Source: Strigamia acuminata
Taxonomy: Eukaryota > Arthropoda > Chilopoda > Geophilomorpha > Linotaeniidae
DNA length: 64,000 nucleotides
Direction: 5' to 3'
NCBI GenBank assembly: GCA_949358305.1
Contig: OX442314.1
Location: forward strand, 16,299,060-16,363,059
Shown: positions 8,947 to 24,187 of the stretch, one piece after another
How the letters are laid out: each line of letters opens with the position of its first letter
Position numbering within the stretch: the first letter of the stretch is position 1
Notes under the pieces: generated by a model
What the model was told of the DNA's origin: nothing
What the model saw: only the letters and a program-made list of their open reading frames with translations
Databases searched by the model: none
Position numbers and translations under genes: made by a program

Positions 8947-11900
8947 TCAAACTGGAGTTAAACTCATGCCCACTTCATCGGCCAAAGTGCGGATTTCTTC
9001 AAAAAGATTTTTGTCCTTCAAATCGCACTTAAAAGATATAAAAAAAAATTAAAAAATTAAATAAATAAAAACAAATTCTGTTTTGTTTAAAAATAAATTT
9101 CTATTTTATTTTTTACCTTGCAACAAAATCTGTATGCTTGTTCGACTTCCTCTTGCCTACCAGTTTTCAAAGCAACTAGGGTTAAGTAGCCCCAAACCTC
9201 GGGATTTGTGTTATCCAGAATGTTCGCTTCTGAAAGTGCTTCTTCAGCTTCAATAAATTCTTCCTCCTGAAAAGTTCCCGTTCAAATTTCAATCAAATGT
9301 CTTATTTCAATCAAATGTCTTATTTCAATCAAATTTCAAAATATGTACAAAGTAACACGCTCTTCCAACTCCGATCCAACTCAAACTTGAAGGCGAATAT
9401 TTACATGTGAGCAGAAAGTTTTTCTTCGCTATATCGTACTAAAAACAAATCAAAATTCAAAAACTTCAACATTTTAAACCAGTCTCTCTAACCGACCTCT
9501 TTAGCATCCATCGCTATCTGACCTAACTTGTAATATACTATGTGTAAATCTACTGGCGATTTCTGAATTGCCAAAGCACGCGTAAAATTCTGTTTAGCTT
9601 TATTTTTGTTTCCCATTGCGTAATAAATGTGTCCGGAAAGTGACCAAACATCAGCAATCTAACAACCAATAATTATTGTTACGGTAATTCCAAATTTGCC
9701 AAATAGAATAATTAATAAACTACCGTATTGTCTTGTTCTAGCGCATCCCGAATAGCAAGCTCAGCCGAAACATAGTCCCCTTCTTGGAACCTCAGTTTTG
9801 CCAAATAAAGATGGTAATTTCCTCTCGGATTGCATTGAAACGAAGTTAAATCCTGAGCCAAAGCTCGTAGCGAGTACTGTCGAAATTATACCGGCACACA
9901 TCTTTCAAACATGTTAAACTTTTTAAACTATTCGTTACATTTACGATTTACCAGTGCGACGTAGCAATTAAGGAGGAATGGTAAGATGGACAAAAATATG
10001 CTCGAATCGTCACCAGTCGCACCAGTCGCAATGTCTTCTGTAAATGAAGATTATTAATATTTTATAATTGAACGCAATTAGTATGTATGCCACCGGCTGA
10101 ATAGCTTGGAGTCGAGTCAGAAGCAGCAGTACGTGTTACTCCGCCGCCCCGTGCCAACTCGTACGCTTGCTTGTAGTACGTTTCTGCTCCAATACTATTT
10201 CCAATTCCTTGGTAATACAAACCCACTATGGTATGTGCTACTGCTTTAGTGGGGTTTGAATTAACTGCGTGTAATAGAAATGTTTCCGTCTGGTCCGTTC
10301 GGCCGCAGACGTCGCAGACCATTCCATAAAGCAGCAAACTGTAAAGAAATACATTTGGTCAATTTAAATACGATTTGCTAATTAAATATTGAGTGTACCC
10401 TCGAAAATATTCATTATCTATACTCAGTGAGTGACGAAAACATTCTGCACTCTGGTAAAAGTCATTCAAGCTTTAAAATTAACTGTAACAAGTTTAATTG
10501 TAATGTGGAACAAACCTTTTCGTGGGCTCCAACACCCAGACAGTAAATTCCGTAATCGACCCAACAACCTGGGTCCGTACCGAATCTTTCAATTCTCTGA
10601 AATGAGAAGAAAAAATAATTGTTATGTGAAATAAATACGGAATAATCGTACTAGTTGGTGGTATTTCTCGGCTAAATCAAATCTCCCAACTGCAAATGCA
10701 TCGGTCGCGTATGATCTTAACTCTTCCGAACTAGTAATGGGATCTAGTGGAGCCGTTGGATCGGCAATGCCGAAATACTTATTTAAACTTCTGTGCATTT
10801 CTTCGATGATGTACACGTATAATGTGGTTAAAAATTCCTGTTTAAATCTCCATTTCAAACTTTAATTTAACCTTTATTTCACTCTATTACTTCAAATTCT
10901 TGCTGTGAATCAAAACTTGACCGCCTCAAGAATTTATCACGAACAATCTTCACTATGTGATATTTTAGCTGTTCTTTACAAGCGAAATATTTGCCGTTTT
11001 TTTTTAATTCGTGCATAAATTTTGTTTTTCTAATTCGTTAAAAATGCCACAATAATGTAATGAATTTCTAAAAAAAAAAATAATAATAATAATACCTATA
11101 ATCTTGTGTGGTTAAACGGTCTTTGGTTTGAGAGCCAGCAGCATCCTTAATCAACAAGGATTTATAATCTTCTAACAATAACGCTGCAGTGTTGCATACT
11201 TGAGTCCCAAAATCTTCTACGGCTTTCTGAGCGGAGTCGACTTTTGGAAATTTTATATTCCTATTTGGTATTAACTCCAAAATGCTTTCAATAAAAAAAA
11301 ATTAACAAAAATTAATTTAATTAATTTAATTAATTAATTAATTAATTTTAAATAATTATTAATGCTGCAAAATGTGCTCACGTTTGGCGTATTTCTTCAG
11401 GTAGACGTTGTTGCACCAACGGATGAAGCAGACTTATTTTTAAAGTTAAATACGTTCTATTTTCTTCAAACAGTGTCGCTTCTTCGGAATAAGTTCCCTC
11501 AAATAACTGCGGACTTTCTATTGTTTCCAAATTTTCCTTCGGTTTCTCTTTCTCGACACCTTCCTCTCTGCCTAGAGATTTTTTCTGCAAAGTTGACATT
11601 AAAAACATGGATCCTTGTCGAGTTGGGGTTCCTCGAATAAACAGAGAACTTTTGTTGGTCTAAAGAAATTTTAAAAAAAAATAATTAATTACCATAATTA
11701 ATTATAATTATCGCCTAAAATATAATACTCAACCCTCGTTTTCATATCGACTTCGGACAACGGATGCAATTCATAAGCACCGTGAATTGTAGTAACTTAA
11801 AACAAACAAATGTTTATTTGATTTCATCAATTACTTAAAAAAATCAAACGACTTTACTTCCTGGGAATAAAATCGGTGTTAAATTAACATAAGCAACAGC

Positions 11901-13457
11901 ATTGTAAGACATTTCCTTCTTCTTCACACCCGGAATTACACGAGTAAATTCCAAAGGTAGATGTTTATACTCGCGAATTCTCTGAATGAGTCTAATAGGA
12001 AAAATAAATTAAATATTTGGTGGTTTGGTATGTAGTGTTATAAATTACTTATAATTTGCCGCAGGAGAAATCAAAGATCGGAATTCAGAATTCCACGCAA
12101 TTATCGGCTTAGCTAAACGTTCTGCAGTTTGCCGAAACTCACGCCCCTATCACATTAAAAATAAAATACTCCGTATACAGAAAACTTCTTACAATATTAA
12201 TTATCAACCTTTTCATCTTGGAAATCCCCAACATCATCTTCTAAACTTTCCGTTTGGATGTAACTATTTCACAGAATTTAGAAAATCAAATCCAATATTT
12301 TAATTTTAGTATTTCAGTTACCTATTAGCGATATGCAGCGCTTTCCCGGTAGCTCCGAGATTAGCCGTATACCATTTCTTCTCTACAGCGTAATTTGGAC
12401 CATCAACTATGGTGCCATTTCGAAATACAATTGGTTCATCGCTCTACAACAACAAACAAGCTTTAGCAATAATATTCAAGTGAGGCATTAAACATTAGAC
12501 TTCTTGTAATAATGGTAAGGAGCATCCAACAACAAATAATTCCTCCGGTTTACTATCCAAAATTAATTCACCGGGTAAAGAATGACACGTTTCCAAGGTA
12601 AATTGAATTATGTTACACTGTCTAAGAAGTTCCTGACCCAATAAGCCATTACTAAAGTGAATTTTTAGTTCGATCTCCGGCTGCATCAAGATTTTAATCA
12701 ATATTTGCACGTTTCAATGTAATTTTATAAAGCCCATACTTTAATAGGAGGTTCTTTTACGGGCGGCTCAAAAAATTCCATAATATATTTTCGAGTTTGC
12801 ATCATCTCAGTACCTAAAATTAAAAAATATATTTAAAAATTAAATCTTATTTTTGAATTTTTTTTGAGTACTTAAAAGAATTGGCAACATGTCGACGGAG
12901 CAAAGACAGAGTGAAATTGTGTCTTTAACCTTTTTGGAAAGTCCCGCACTTTCTGTAACTGTCACTGAAGGTTTTTTGGAAAATTAAATTAAATTAGGTA
13001 ATTTTTACCCATTTTTCGTCACTTTCTCACAAATTAAGGGCTTGCAAATAAATTCATCGATTTTATAATAATCGCCAACATTGGCCTGTAATTTAAATGT
13101 CAGGAGAAAAGGAAAAGTGTTATCTTCTTTTAGGTCACAATGATCCGATATAGCCAAAACGTTATCTCCCATCTCAACTGTGACAAAACTTATGAAAGGC
13201 TCGTTTCTTGGACCTTTCTGCAACATTGTATGTGCATTCGATTAGTGCAACTCAATTTTTCAAACACTATTGTAAATCACCATTATTTTTGCTTCTGTTA
13301 CTGTTATAGTAATTTCTACAAGTTTTATTTCGTCCGCACTAGTAGTCCCTGTTTCCGAGCCTGACGACTCATCCATCCTTTTATCGCTAAATAGACTTGC
13401 ATCCCAACCTTCGTCGCCAGCAGCCATTTGATATTGTTTGTTGTCATGATGACTCAT
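8947..13457 (-). CDS. CFAP70: CFAP70 (TTC18), ciliary TPR protein
   Basis: CFAP70 is an axonemal protein linked to outer dynein arms and motile cilia or sperm flagella. About 20 short exons run from the ATG at 13455-13457 to the TGA at 8947-8949. The first exons are 13281-13457, 13031-13217 and 12872-12964. Family matches run the whole length: [12 protein letters not shown] at the start, KPLI-LTVTES across intron 2, LPEEIRQT mid-protein, then TPR-rich parts ([48 protein letters not shown]) and the end [13 protein letters not shown]. The N-terminal part is the C2-like region and the C-terminal half is TPR helices. It is divergent from ZFYVE26 across 338 bp. Mid-gene exon boundaries are approximate. 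Confidence 0.9.
9281..9341. repeat. Short tandem repeat in a CFAP70 intron
   Basis: Three near copies of TTTCAATCAAATGTCTTA occur in a row, inside the intron before the penultimate exon of CFAP70. It is noncoding, and no function is evident. Confidence 0.6.
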
Positions 13458-13795
13458 TTCGTCATACAGTTTTTCTGAATCACCGATGTTTCATCCTCCT
13501 TTTCTGATTAACCCCCCGTCAATTTAAAGGAAAGTAAGGTTTTTAATCACTCTTGACTAATATATGTTACTAAATGTAAATTAATAATAATTTTTATGTA
13601 TAATTTATGTTTTTACATCACGTAGTGCACTTTTATTTGAGAATTCCTAACTATTTTTACATTTTCGTATAGTAGTATGGCGCATGATACGGGTATCAGT
13701 TTTTATCTCAACCGAGCATGTGATTCAAATATGGGGCTTGTTATCGTTGTGGTTTTAATTTAGGGCTACGTTAGTTGCAAACGAATTATTTACAC
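13458..13795. promoter_or_regulatory. Probable bidirectional promoter CFAP70 / ZFYVE26
   Basis: These 338 bp separate two divergent start codons. No TATA box or other clear motif stands out. The shared-promoter call rests only on the head-to-head arrangement. Confidence 0.4.
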
Positions 13796-16700
13796 ATGGA
13801 TGACCAATTAATCAAAAAGGAAATTCTTAACCAGTTAACGCTTGGACAGTGGGAATTAGCTAAAAGTTTAATTTTGATCTACTGGAAGCATTCTTCGGAT
13901 GAAAATGACGCTCGAGAGTGGTTAACTCGAGTGTTGTTAAATGTTTGTGACAAGCCCGAGCAATATTGGTAAATTGTCAATTGATTTAGTTGAATGTGCT
14001 TAAAAAACTTGTTTTTATCATTTCTAGTGTTGGATCGTTGAGTTTGCCTTCCAAATATCACTTGTCGTGGCTTGCTTTGCAATTAATCGAGGAATTGAAG
14101 ATTGAAAACGTAAAACTTATTTTGTTTGGTAATTTGTCGTGCAGTTGAATTTGATTTAAAACTTTATTTTCATAGTATTCGGTGGCATATCTTAAAAAGG
14201 CGTCCGAATTTAAATTTTATATTTACAAAGCCAGCAAGATTTGCACGGAAATTCCGTACGAAGATTTGGCTTCAGTTTTTGAGGCTCAACATTCAAACGA
14301 ATCCGATCACTGTCAAGATTTTCTACTTCCTACAAATATAGAAAATTTTTTGTACGATTTGAAAAACAAAGAGCCTTTTTTAGCATTTTATACACTGAAA
14401 TCATTGTTAGATGAAAGCAATTTTCATACCTTCAGTGAAGATTTGACTTATAAGTGGATAAGAAACAAATGTCAGCTCATCAAAACAAATGTGTCAACAA
14501 GTGGAGTCGACGAACATTCCGTTGCTCTAGGAGAACAAATTCTGTCTGAGCTTCGGATTTTCGTCTTCGTTTTGTCGGAATCGAAAATAATTCCTAAACT
14601 ACCCGAAGATATAATTTGCGACTTGCTGTCGTTTTCCGATCACAACATTATCAACAAAAAATATGTATACGAGGCTTTATTGGGGAATTCAGAGAGTGCG
14701 GATGCTTTTTGTGAAGTTGAAGATCGTTTATTGGGCAGAGATGAAAATGAGAAGGACATCGATTCTGCCGAGAACTTTTTTCACACAATATTTTTATCCG
14801 ATGGCTCAATAAACACAAAAGAATTATTTCTAAGGTCAATGAGGAGAAAGGAGCACTTTTTAGAAATTATTTTGGTAATATCAGTATATTTATTAGTTTT
14901 AATGATTCAGTTTTTTTAATTTATTTTTCTTTCTCAAACAGAACAATTTATTGATTTTAGTGAAATCAAATAAATACGCCAACGTTCATAGCTATCTTAA
15001 TCATAGATTAACAAATTGTTTGAGACCGTTATTAGTTTTACTGTCTTGGGATGCCATCCAATCAAACAAAGACGCCAAGAAAGTGTTGGACTGTCTGTGG
15101 CCGGATTCATTGGTAAAAGATGACGTGATCAGAGTTGTTGATTGATTTATTAATTCAAAAATATTTGCAGGATAAGAAAAATTTTGAACCAACTTATGTA
15201 CAAGCATGCGATAAATTAGTCCGTAACGTCAATTTCGCAGAATGGTGTCTCGAACAACGAGAGTACGTTTAATGATACAAAATTTTAAAAAAAATTGGTA
15301 ATTAAATTTTTTTTTTTTTTTTTTGGATTTTTTTAATTACAGGAAAAATTCTGAAGTTGCTACGAGCGAAGAGACTAGTTTTTCGCATTTATGTTTGAGT
15401 TTGAAGTCTCATTCAGTGGTGTACGTTCTGAAACAATATTTACAATTATCAAAACTAAACATTAATGCAGTTGAAGACATTTTGCACACATTTATGTCAC
15501 CAAAAAGTAAAAGCCATTTACTAAATATCATTTTACAAATTTTTTTACTAATTTTTTTTCTCGACTATTTCAAAGATGTGACCAAAGAGAAGTCCGTACG
15601 ATTTGCTTTCGAAACGGTTAATGATGATTGGGAAGATAAAGTACAGAAAAGTGTGGATTGTAAAATTTTGCAAAGTTATTGCATTATGTCGGCGGCAATG
15701 GAAGCTGTTCAATTTTCAGCTGAATTTGAAGGATGGTGTCGCAATAAGAAAGTGCGGAAAAATCGGCTCACTGAATCGGTTACGCCAGACGACGAAAAAT
15801 GGACACTGATGTACAGAGAAAAAGTTATTAATAATTTGGAAGAAGTTGAACAACTATTGCCATCTTTATACCCTTTGGTTCATCGGTTAGAGATCCTAGA
15901 GAATTTATTCACTCTGATTTTTGCGACTCAGGAAGATGTACGGACTGATATAAACACCGACTCGGGGCAGAGTTCGGAATACGAAGTCGACAGTCGGGAT
16001 ATTGCGCACTCTGAAGACGACGGCGACGTGATGAAAATCAACGACGAAACCGACGATGAGGTGAAAGCGAAGAAAATTGGACAGTGTTTGTCCGACGGCA
16101 TGAGTGTTCTTAGCAATTGCAGCGGGAACAGCAGCACTAGTTACAATTACAAACGTCAAGGATTCTTGTGCAATGATACGGTTATTCGATCTTTGCTTTC
16201 GCTTATTAAGGACAATTTATTAGACATTCGCTTAAAATTTGAAAAAAGAAATGCCGTTTCTAATTTGGTTTTTTGGAACGATGACGGTAAAGATAACGAC
16301 ATTAGGGAACCAAGGTTTACGCAACGTCTTGCCGAACTGCAGAAACATGTTTTCGAAGCAATTTGGAGATTTGAAATCATCTCCGAGAACGAAAGCGAAA
16401 AAAGGAATCGTGTTCGCATAACTCCATGTCCAGTTTATTTGAAAATTGAAGAAGGAAAACTTTCACAAATAAATGATAATGGTTAACTTGATTGATTTTT
16501 AAATTCGTTTGGAGATTTTTTTGTTTAACATTGATTTTTTTGTTGCAGCTCGTAGGAATAGTTCACCAAAGGTTACGGAATCCTGTAAGAAAAAGAGAAA
16601 AATCTATATATATATATATATGTATTTTAATAATTTTATTGTTTTTTAAGATCCATCGATGTTTTCAACTCGTAAGCGAAATCGTGCTCATTTAAATTCA

Positions 16701-19700
16701 ACACAATTTCACGGCTGTTCCAACATGCTGTGTTGCCACGAAACGGTCAATAAGATGCTTTCTACTAAAGAGTCTCTGCTTAATATGTGTCTGCAGCAAA
16801 TGGATTCTATTAAGGCTCAACAAGTTATTAAAGTAAGTTTTACAAAAAAAAAATTAAATTACTAAACTTAATGGAATTTACTTTCCAGATGTTTGCAATG
16901 GAAGAAACCGACAGCGCGGCAGAAATAATTTTTTCTCAGAAGTATGTGCAACTAGTAAAGCAATACGAAACTACCACAATTAGGGCTGCACCGTTGATCC
17001 CAGCAACTCCCTGTGTATCATCGTCGTTGTCGGAGAGTTTGCACCACATTGCGTCTACCGCCGCAGCTGGAATGACTGCAACGACTGACATTACAACCGT
17101 CGACGGTTTTTTGAGTTGCTGCGTATTGCCGAGTACTTTAAAAATTGAAGAATGCATGAAGATTTCTTTCAATCCATTCTGCCTGGAGCTTGCAGAATGT
17201 CGGGACCTAAAAGCACTCGTTTTATGCGATTTGGCTTTCACGTCCAGTCAAAGTTTGGATTCCAGCGCGTCTCTCTTACACGCTGCCATCAAAAGGCTTA
17301 ATTCGATCGACGAGAAAGGCCAGTTTCAGTCAAGAATGGCAGGATTGTATAGTTTTGCTAGCAGAATGATAAATTTAATATCGGAAGTGTCGTCTAAACA
17401 AAATTCCCACAATCTTTTCACGCAAGATGTGTTTCCGAAACAGACAAACCTTTGCAGCTTGTTGGCTCAAGGAAGTATCTCTTTGAAAGCGGAAAATTAT
17501 TCTAGTGACACTGACAACTGGAACACTTTGTTAGAAAATTTAACATTGTTTTATGATTTGAAAGAACAATATGCCAACCAAAATTCAGACGTAAAGAAAT
17601 TCGATAATCAAGTCGTAACTGATTTACATAATGCATTTGCAAAACTTGTGCGGGACGGGTCGAATCAATTAAAACAAAGACTTGCTTGTGATGTCACATC
17701 GATGGAGTGTCAATATCCAAATTATTTAAAGACAATATTTGTGTACATGCGGCAATTGGCCACCTTAAAGGCTCATCAAAATCCGGAGCAAAAAGGTGAA
17801 CGTTGAATTGAAGTTTAAAACGTTAATCTTTATTAATTTTATTTATTTATTCAGATTCGACCAGTCATTGTGACTTTTTAAATGTTCTTGATCAGGGATT
17901 GACATCTACATTGATCGGCATGGTGAAAGAAAAAGACGCGAATATTGAGTGGATTGAGAAGTTTACGATGCAGTTTGGACTGGATTTTAAACACATAATC
18001 ACTCAAGCTTGTGTTGGCACAATTTCTGCTGTGGGTTATAAACCTTTAGAATATGGAAAAGTTGTCCCAAATAAATACGGACAGATTATATTGAATCGTG
18101 AATTGCACGAGAAATATCAACAGAATCCAAGCAGTGTTGTGAATGACTTGTTGGTTAATATCATATATTTTATTAAAGGTATTTTTTCTTAGCTATTAAT
18201 CATCGTTAATATAAAATGATTATTTTTAAATTTTATTACAGAAAACTGTGATATCGAAGATGGGATAGTCACATTTAATCAGTTGCAACAACATGAGGCA
18301 AAAATACAAGCATTATTGGACGATACTAACAAACTGTCAGCAGTTGATTTAAGTTTATTGAAAACGCACGACGAATGTTGTGCTTTTTTAATTAACGTTT
18401 CTAATTTATTATCTTTTCACGCCACGATGTTGCGGGTAGTGTATTGAAAATACTAAAGAAAATGTATTGATTTTAACGTTATTGATGACTTGTAGACTTG
18501 CAGTGAGGAATATGTCCATTTTGGGAGGAGCAGATTGCTAAATGAAAGCTGTCAAGTCGCTTATTATGTTGGTCAGTTCGGTATCATTAGGTAATCAACT
18601 TGGTTAGGAAGAGAAAATGAGAATTTAGAATATTTATTCTTTTTTTATAGTTTGTTTGAACTGCATTGCCTTCTGGGTTACACTACCGATTTAAAAATTC
18701 CCGAGAGCGTTTTGGAGTTGCGAAAGTTGGGATGCGTGGATTCATTTAATTATTTTCAGCCGAAAGTTTCATTTCTTATCAGTCGATTCTTTATGACGTC
18801 ACCTAAACTAAAGGTTGGCTTAATTTTTGCTTATTTTAATATTTAGTAATTTTGTATTTTTAAATTAATCTAGGTAATATCTGCTGAGAATTTAAACAGT
18901 GATCTCAATTGTGCAGCTGCGGAATACTTGAAGGCTCATGTAGTTTTGAAAAACAGTGAAAAAGAAGTAAGTTCTGTGGTCTGAACTTTCTAAATTATCC
19001 GACTATTAAATATCTTAATTTTTAGATTTGTGTTCCCGAATACCTGACTGTTTTCTTGACGGCTTGCACCGACAATCAAAGTTTGCTCGCTTTGATTAAG
19101 ACGCATTGTGCACTTGAGCAGAGTCGAAACTCCGGTATTAACTTATTTTGTTACCTCAATTCAAAATAATTGTTTTTATAAAATCGTTTTACTCCATTTT
19201 AAGAATTTCAAATAGTAACTAGACCGACTAATTACGTTCCTGCTGTTGTCCTTTCGTATCCAACAAAAGGGTTCGAGTCGTTTGCGATCGAACCGCTTCC
19301 AGGAAATATTGTCGTGAGCGTAAATGAAATTCCCAATCACATCCGTGATTATTTAAGAGAGAAATGCTGGCTCGTTGATTACCTTATTGATGTTTTGGGT
19401 GGACAAATGAATAACGATGAACGAATGGTATTTCTGAATCGTTTGTTGGATGAATTTGAAGGCTTTTCACCTACCGAGATTCTTGTTCCGTCCGTTCATC
19501 AAGTTAATTTTTGGATCGAGATGGAAAACAAATTAACAATAAATCATAATTTGGAGAATCTTTTGGAATTTATCGACGTTTCGTCTTCTGTGCGATTAGA
19601 AATGAAGAAATGTATTACTCCGTTGAGAGATTTTATTTTATGCGATTTGCTAAACGAAAACTTAGGTTTGTTGAAGTAAGAATGAGAGATTTGAATAACG

Positions 19701-22700
19701 CTAAATGTTTTTATTTCTTCAAATAGATGCAAATTTATCCCACAATATAAAAAACTGTTATCTGAAAGCTTATATAGTTTTGGCCATGTACAGAAATTGG
19801 GATTACAACAACTGTGTGAATTACTTACTTCACGTCGCAACCGATCGAGATATAAAGGGCAAAATGAGAGAAAAATTAATTCTTTTATACGAACGAATGT
19901 CTACTTACGGCCAAGTACGTTTTACTTTTTATTAGTGTTTTATCGATGTAGAACGAAAATGTTTGAATTTGATTTAAAACAGATCATAAAAGTGTTGTCT
20001 TCAGTTGATTTTTGTTGGCAAGATGTTGAAGATAAAAGCTTGAATAATCCTGAAGAAATACTTAACACGTTAACGGTACATCAGCATTATTCACTCGCCA
20101 TCGAATGGGCTCGACTTCATCCACTTACGGAAGAGCTGAAAAAGGTTGGGTCGAATAATAATTTTAATTTTTTCATTATGTTTTAATAATGTGATTTGTT
20201 TTTATTTTAGAGAGTTCAACATCTTAATTTGATTCTGTATTTGGATAAAGATGAACCAGATCTTGTTCAAGCAATAATAGTTAATATTCGTACAAGGTTT
20301 GCAGAACCGAGAGTAAACTATCTATTTGTAATTTAGGTTTTAGAGAAGATGACTGATCGCTCTTCAGCGGTTGATATGTGCGAAGAAGCTTTAAGTTCAT
20401 TAGAAAATCTTAAAAGTCAAGTTTTTGTTATTGAATATTTGGTAAACGATTTAGCCGACTACTTGACTGAAGCAAAAAAGGAGGAATTGCATTTGAGGCA
20501 TATGGGAATCAAGGTTAATCATATTGTTTGGCTTAATGTATACGTATTATTTATTTCTTATGATATGTTTATACAGATTATGTATTGCTTACCACAATCA
20601 GACTCCAAATATTTTGCTGAGATATTATCTAGTCCTGCTCTTGTCGTGGAGCAATTGATAATGAACACAAAAGTACATCAATTAATATTTTTACTTAATT
20701 TTTAATTTAATTTTTATTTAATTTTAGATCGAACTGTTAGGAAAATCATTGGAAGTAATTAAAACCGATATTTTAGCATTGAATCCTAATCTTCCTGCCA
20801 GTGCGGAGTCTATGAAATGTTTGTTAAAAACTTACGCTAAGAAATCCATAGAAGTCCAAATTATCCGGCCTAAGCTATCCCGTGAATATTCTTTTGCTAG
20901 TTTACGTTCAATTGAATTAATCGTGCAAAATACTCTTTGCAGCTGCATCAACATTCGAGCAATTAACAAAATCACGCGATAGAAACAGCGAGTCTTTCAA
21001 TATTCCACTCTTTCCACCGAAGAAAGAGGATTGGGTACCCGATGAACAACACACCCACTGCCAAGTGTGTCGAGAAGAAGCTTTTAATATGGTACATGAA
21101 ATCAACGCAGTTATTGAATGTATTTTAAGAAATAATAATTATTTAGTTCAACCGCCGTCACCACTGTCGGAGATGTGGGCGGGTAGTTTGTGCAAATTGT
21201 TCGCGCCATCGTAATCTCGTTCAAGGTTACGAAGATGTCAAAGTACGAGTTTGTGATAGTTGCAAAGATTTTGACATTGTATCAAGGTATAATTAACTAT
21301 GTGCAATGACAATGGGTTTTTATAAAAATTCTTTTACGTAGCCATTCTCCTCCTTCGGGTTTTGGTTTGTCGGGAGACAGGAAACCGAAATACGGCAGTA
21401 TTAGAGAACATGATGGCTCGTCCGCTTCGTTAGAAAGTTTTAGGTCGGATGAACCTTATCAGTGGTTACTCAAGTTAAATGAGGATCATAATGCGACTGT
21501 GAGAGATGAGTTTAATTTTGAACAGGTACGTATTTTGAGTGTTTTCAGAAAATCCATGATGGAAACTTGTTTTTTTTTTTTTATTTGCAGACTCCCAACG
21601 TGTCTCTTTGCATTTCACTTTTGGATTGTTTTTTGAGAGAAGAAGAAGCTGCTGCTACAGTTTTAGACTTGTGCGAAGTATTGTTTGTTGTTTTACAGCC
21701 TAGTAAAGATTCTGATTTGCCAAATTTAGAAGTGAATCATAATGTGATTGTTAGGTAAGAAAAATAATTATTATTATTTTTGTAATATTTGTTTCTAATG
21801 CTTTTTGTTATTAGTGTTATTGAAAGTTTAATAATGAGCGCCAAGGTGAAGTTTGCGAATTTATCTAATCATGCTGGAATGGGAAAATGCGATTTGTGTT
21901 TGCATAATTTAAATTTAGTAAAATTACTTATTACGTCGAATTGTTACCATTTGGTGCCTAGTCATGGGATAATTGGTCACGAAGATATCCTGTAATTTAA
22001 CATTTTTCGTTTTTTGTATTAGGTACAAAGATTAATTGTTTATTTATTTAAATGTAGGAAATTGAGAAACCAGTTGGTTTTTGAAGAAAGGTGGAGTTTA
22101 GCTTTAGAAGTCACAACGAAGAATGGATTGGATGCTTTTCGTGTGTGGGCTAGATGGGGATTAGCTTTACTCGAAGCGTGTGACTTCACTAATGCTAGGG
22201 AAAAGTTTGCGCTTTGTTTAGAGGTCTGTATTTTTTTTTAAATTTGATTTATTTTTTTAAAAATGTTAATGGTGTTTCTATTTCAGAAAAAGTCTGATAA
22301 ACGACACCCTTCTGCCACCTGTAACGATGTGTTAACTGACGTTATCAAGCAACTCGAATTGAATTTGTATAAAAAGGATGATGAGGTGAGTAAAAAATGA
22401 TTTGTACAATTGCTTGTGGTGTTAAATATTTGTATTTTTAGATGATAACGATAAAAAATTGCTTGACTTCCCTGAAAGCAATTCGTAAGCATGGAGGACA
22501 GGTATAGTTGAAATTTTCGTTACCGGTATTTTTGTTTGTTTTGTTTTGTATTAATTTTTTACATATTTAGGCCTTTTTGACACCAAAACGAATCGGTGCA
22601 AACATGAATGACAAAATTTTGGACGAATGTCTCTTCTATTTGCACACATACGGATCAAATTCTTCGCTCATCTCGTTTTTAATTAGGCATCAAAAAATTG

Positions 22701-24187
22701 ATTTGGCTTTAAAATTTATTCGAGAAAAAGAATATGATTCAGAGCTGTTTAAGTCGTTATTTATGCCGTGCCTTCATCTCAAGTTGCTGTCTCAATTGGA
22801 AAAAGAATTGCTTAAAATTGATTCTACACTTTCTTGTTGGAGACACTGTATAGTATTCGTGTGCAAATATTTAGATCGGCTGAAATATTATAATACTTTA
22901 CATCAATTACAAACCTTTTGTAAGGTATGGAAATATTTGAATTTGGCTAGTTAGAAACGACTGCAGAGTATCTTTTTTTTTTTTTTTTCTAAATTCAGGA
23001 TTACATTCGGGCTGCGACAACTTGTGTGAAATTATTCAGTGACAACGCGACTGATTACAACAATTTGTTCGAAAGATTGCATATTTTAGAAACTGCGAGT
23101 GGTCATCTGCAAGCTGCTATACAAGAAAAGCAAAATAGACCACGACCTTTACCACATCAGCCGAAATGGAAAGGATATCACGCTAATTCTCAGTCAACTT
23201 CTGGATTTAGTATACAGCAAGACTTCCCAATAGCGAACATTCAAAAGTAAAATAATATATAGTTACCGTAGTTTAAGTTTAATACATGTTTTACTATTTT
23301 TGTTACAGACTTTATGATAATATACAATTTCAAATGGAGGTTACAAAATTTTTTAAAGAAAATAAAGTGGATACATCAAAATTAATTAGAGAAATCAGAG
23401 AAACTTTGGCAGATAGCCACAAAGAGAGTGGGGTACCAGTTGTATTCGCAAATACTTTGGCTAAAACAGAATTGAGTGCAATGGTACTGAAGAAAATTCT
23501 TTTACAATAATTTTAACCTGGAATTAATTTTTTTTTTTTTTTTTTAGTTATTTTTAGCTAATGATCGTATTGAAATTGGTTTTGAAATGGCTTGTAATTG
23601 CATTGAGGTACCGGACGGCGCTGAGTGTGTGAATTTATTTTGATACATTGTTTTGTGACTTTCAGAGATGTCATCTTGAAAATCCATCGGCTTTTACCTT
23701 GATTGGAAAAGTACTAATTCAGAAGCATCGATACGAAGATGCCAGACAATTAATAACATTTATGGGAAATAAAAATATTAGTTCAGAAAAAATTGATGAA
23801 ATGATATGGTCATGCTTAGGGATTTTAGTACAGGATTCATACGAAGTAAGTCGACGAATTGTAGTCATTTACAGTAAATTTAACTGCATTTAAACATTAG
23901 CACACCGAGGCGGACAAATTCATCATGCGTCTAACAAGTGCTCAACACAAGGTATGCATTAGTTGTTATTTATCATTGGCGTCAATGAAAAATAAATATT
24001 TTATTTTTTTTATTTTGTTTAGATTAATGCTTTCAAATTGTGCGGACGATTGCGACATGGTTACTTAGAGGCGATTAAAACAGCTGATGCAAAGGCTGTA
24101 AGTGGAATAGCAAAAGCTGCCGAATTATCGGGGAATCAGCAGGTGCTTAATTTATGCACTAGATGGCTGGAACAACATAAAAATTAA
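13796..24187 (+). CDS. ZFYVE26: ZFYVE26 / spastizin (FYVE-CENT)
   Basis: Spastizin works with spatacsin and AP-5 at late endosomes and lysosomes, in autophagic lysosome reformation, and binds PI3P through its FYVE finger. More than 30 exons with introns of mostly 50-80 bp encode roughly 2,500-2,800 residues (the human protein has 2,539). The start is the ATG at 13796, giving MDDQLIKKEIL, then LTLGQWELAKSL like the family N-terminus. The FYVE finger is split by an intron: WVPDE with the first Cys pair is in the exon ending near 21092, and RRHHCRRCGRVVCANC and RVCDSC are in the exon starting at 21147. All eight zinc ligands and the PI3P-binding RRHHCR are present. The helical C-terminal half ends LNLCTRWLEQHKN. 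Individual exon edges were not all fixed. Confidence 0.92.

Noticed and set aside
9281..9341. Short tandem repeat as a possible CRISPR-like array
   Set aside because: There are only three direct copies without spacers, inside an intron of a eukaryotic gene.
15905..16159. Minus-strand ORFs within ZFYVE26
   Set aside because: They are antisense to a long ZFYVE26 exon and have no domain or splice context.
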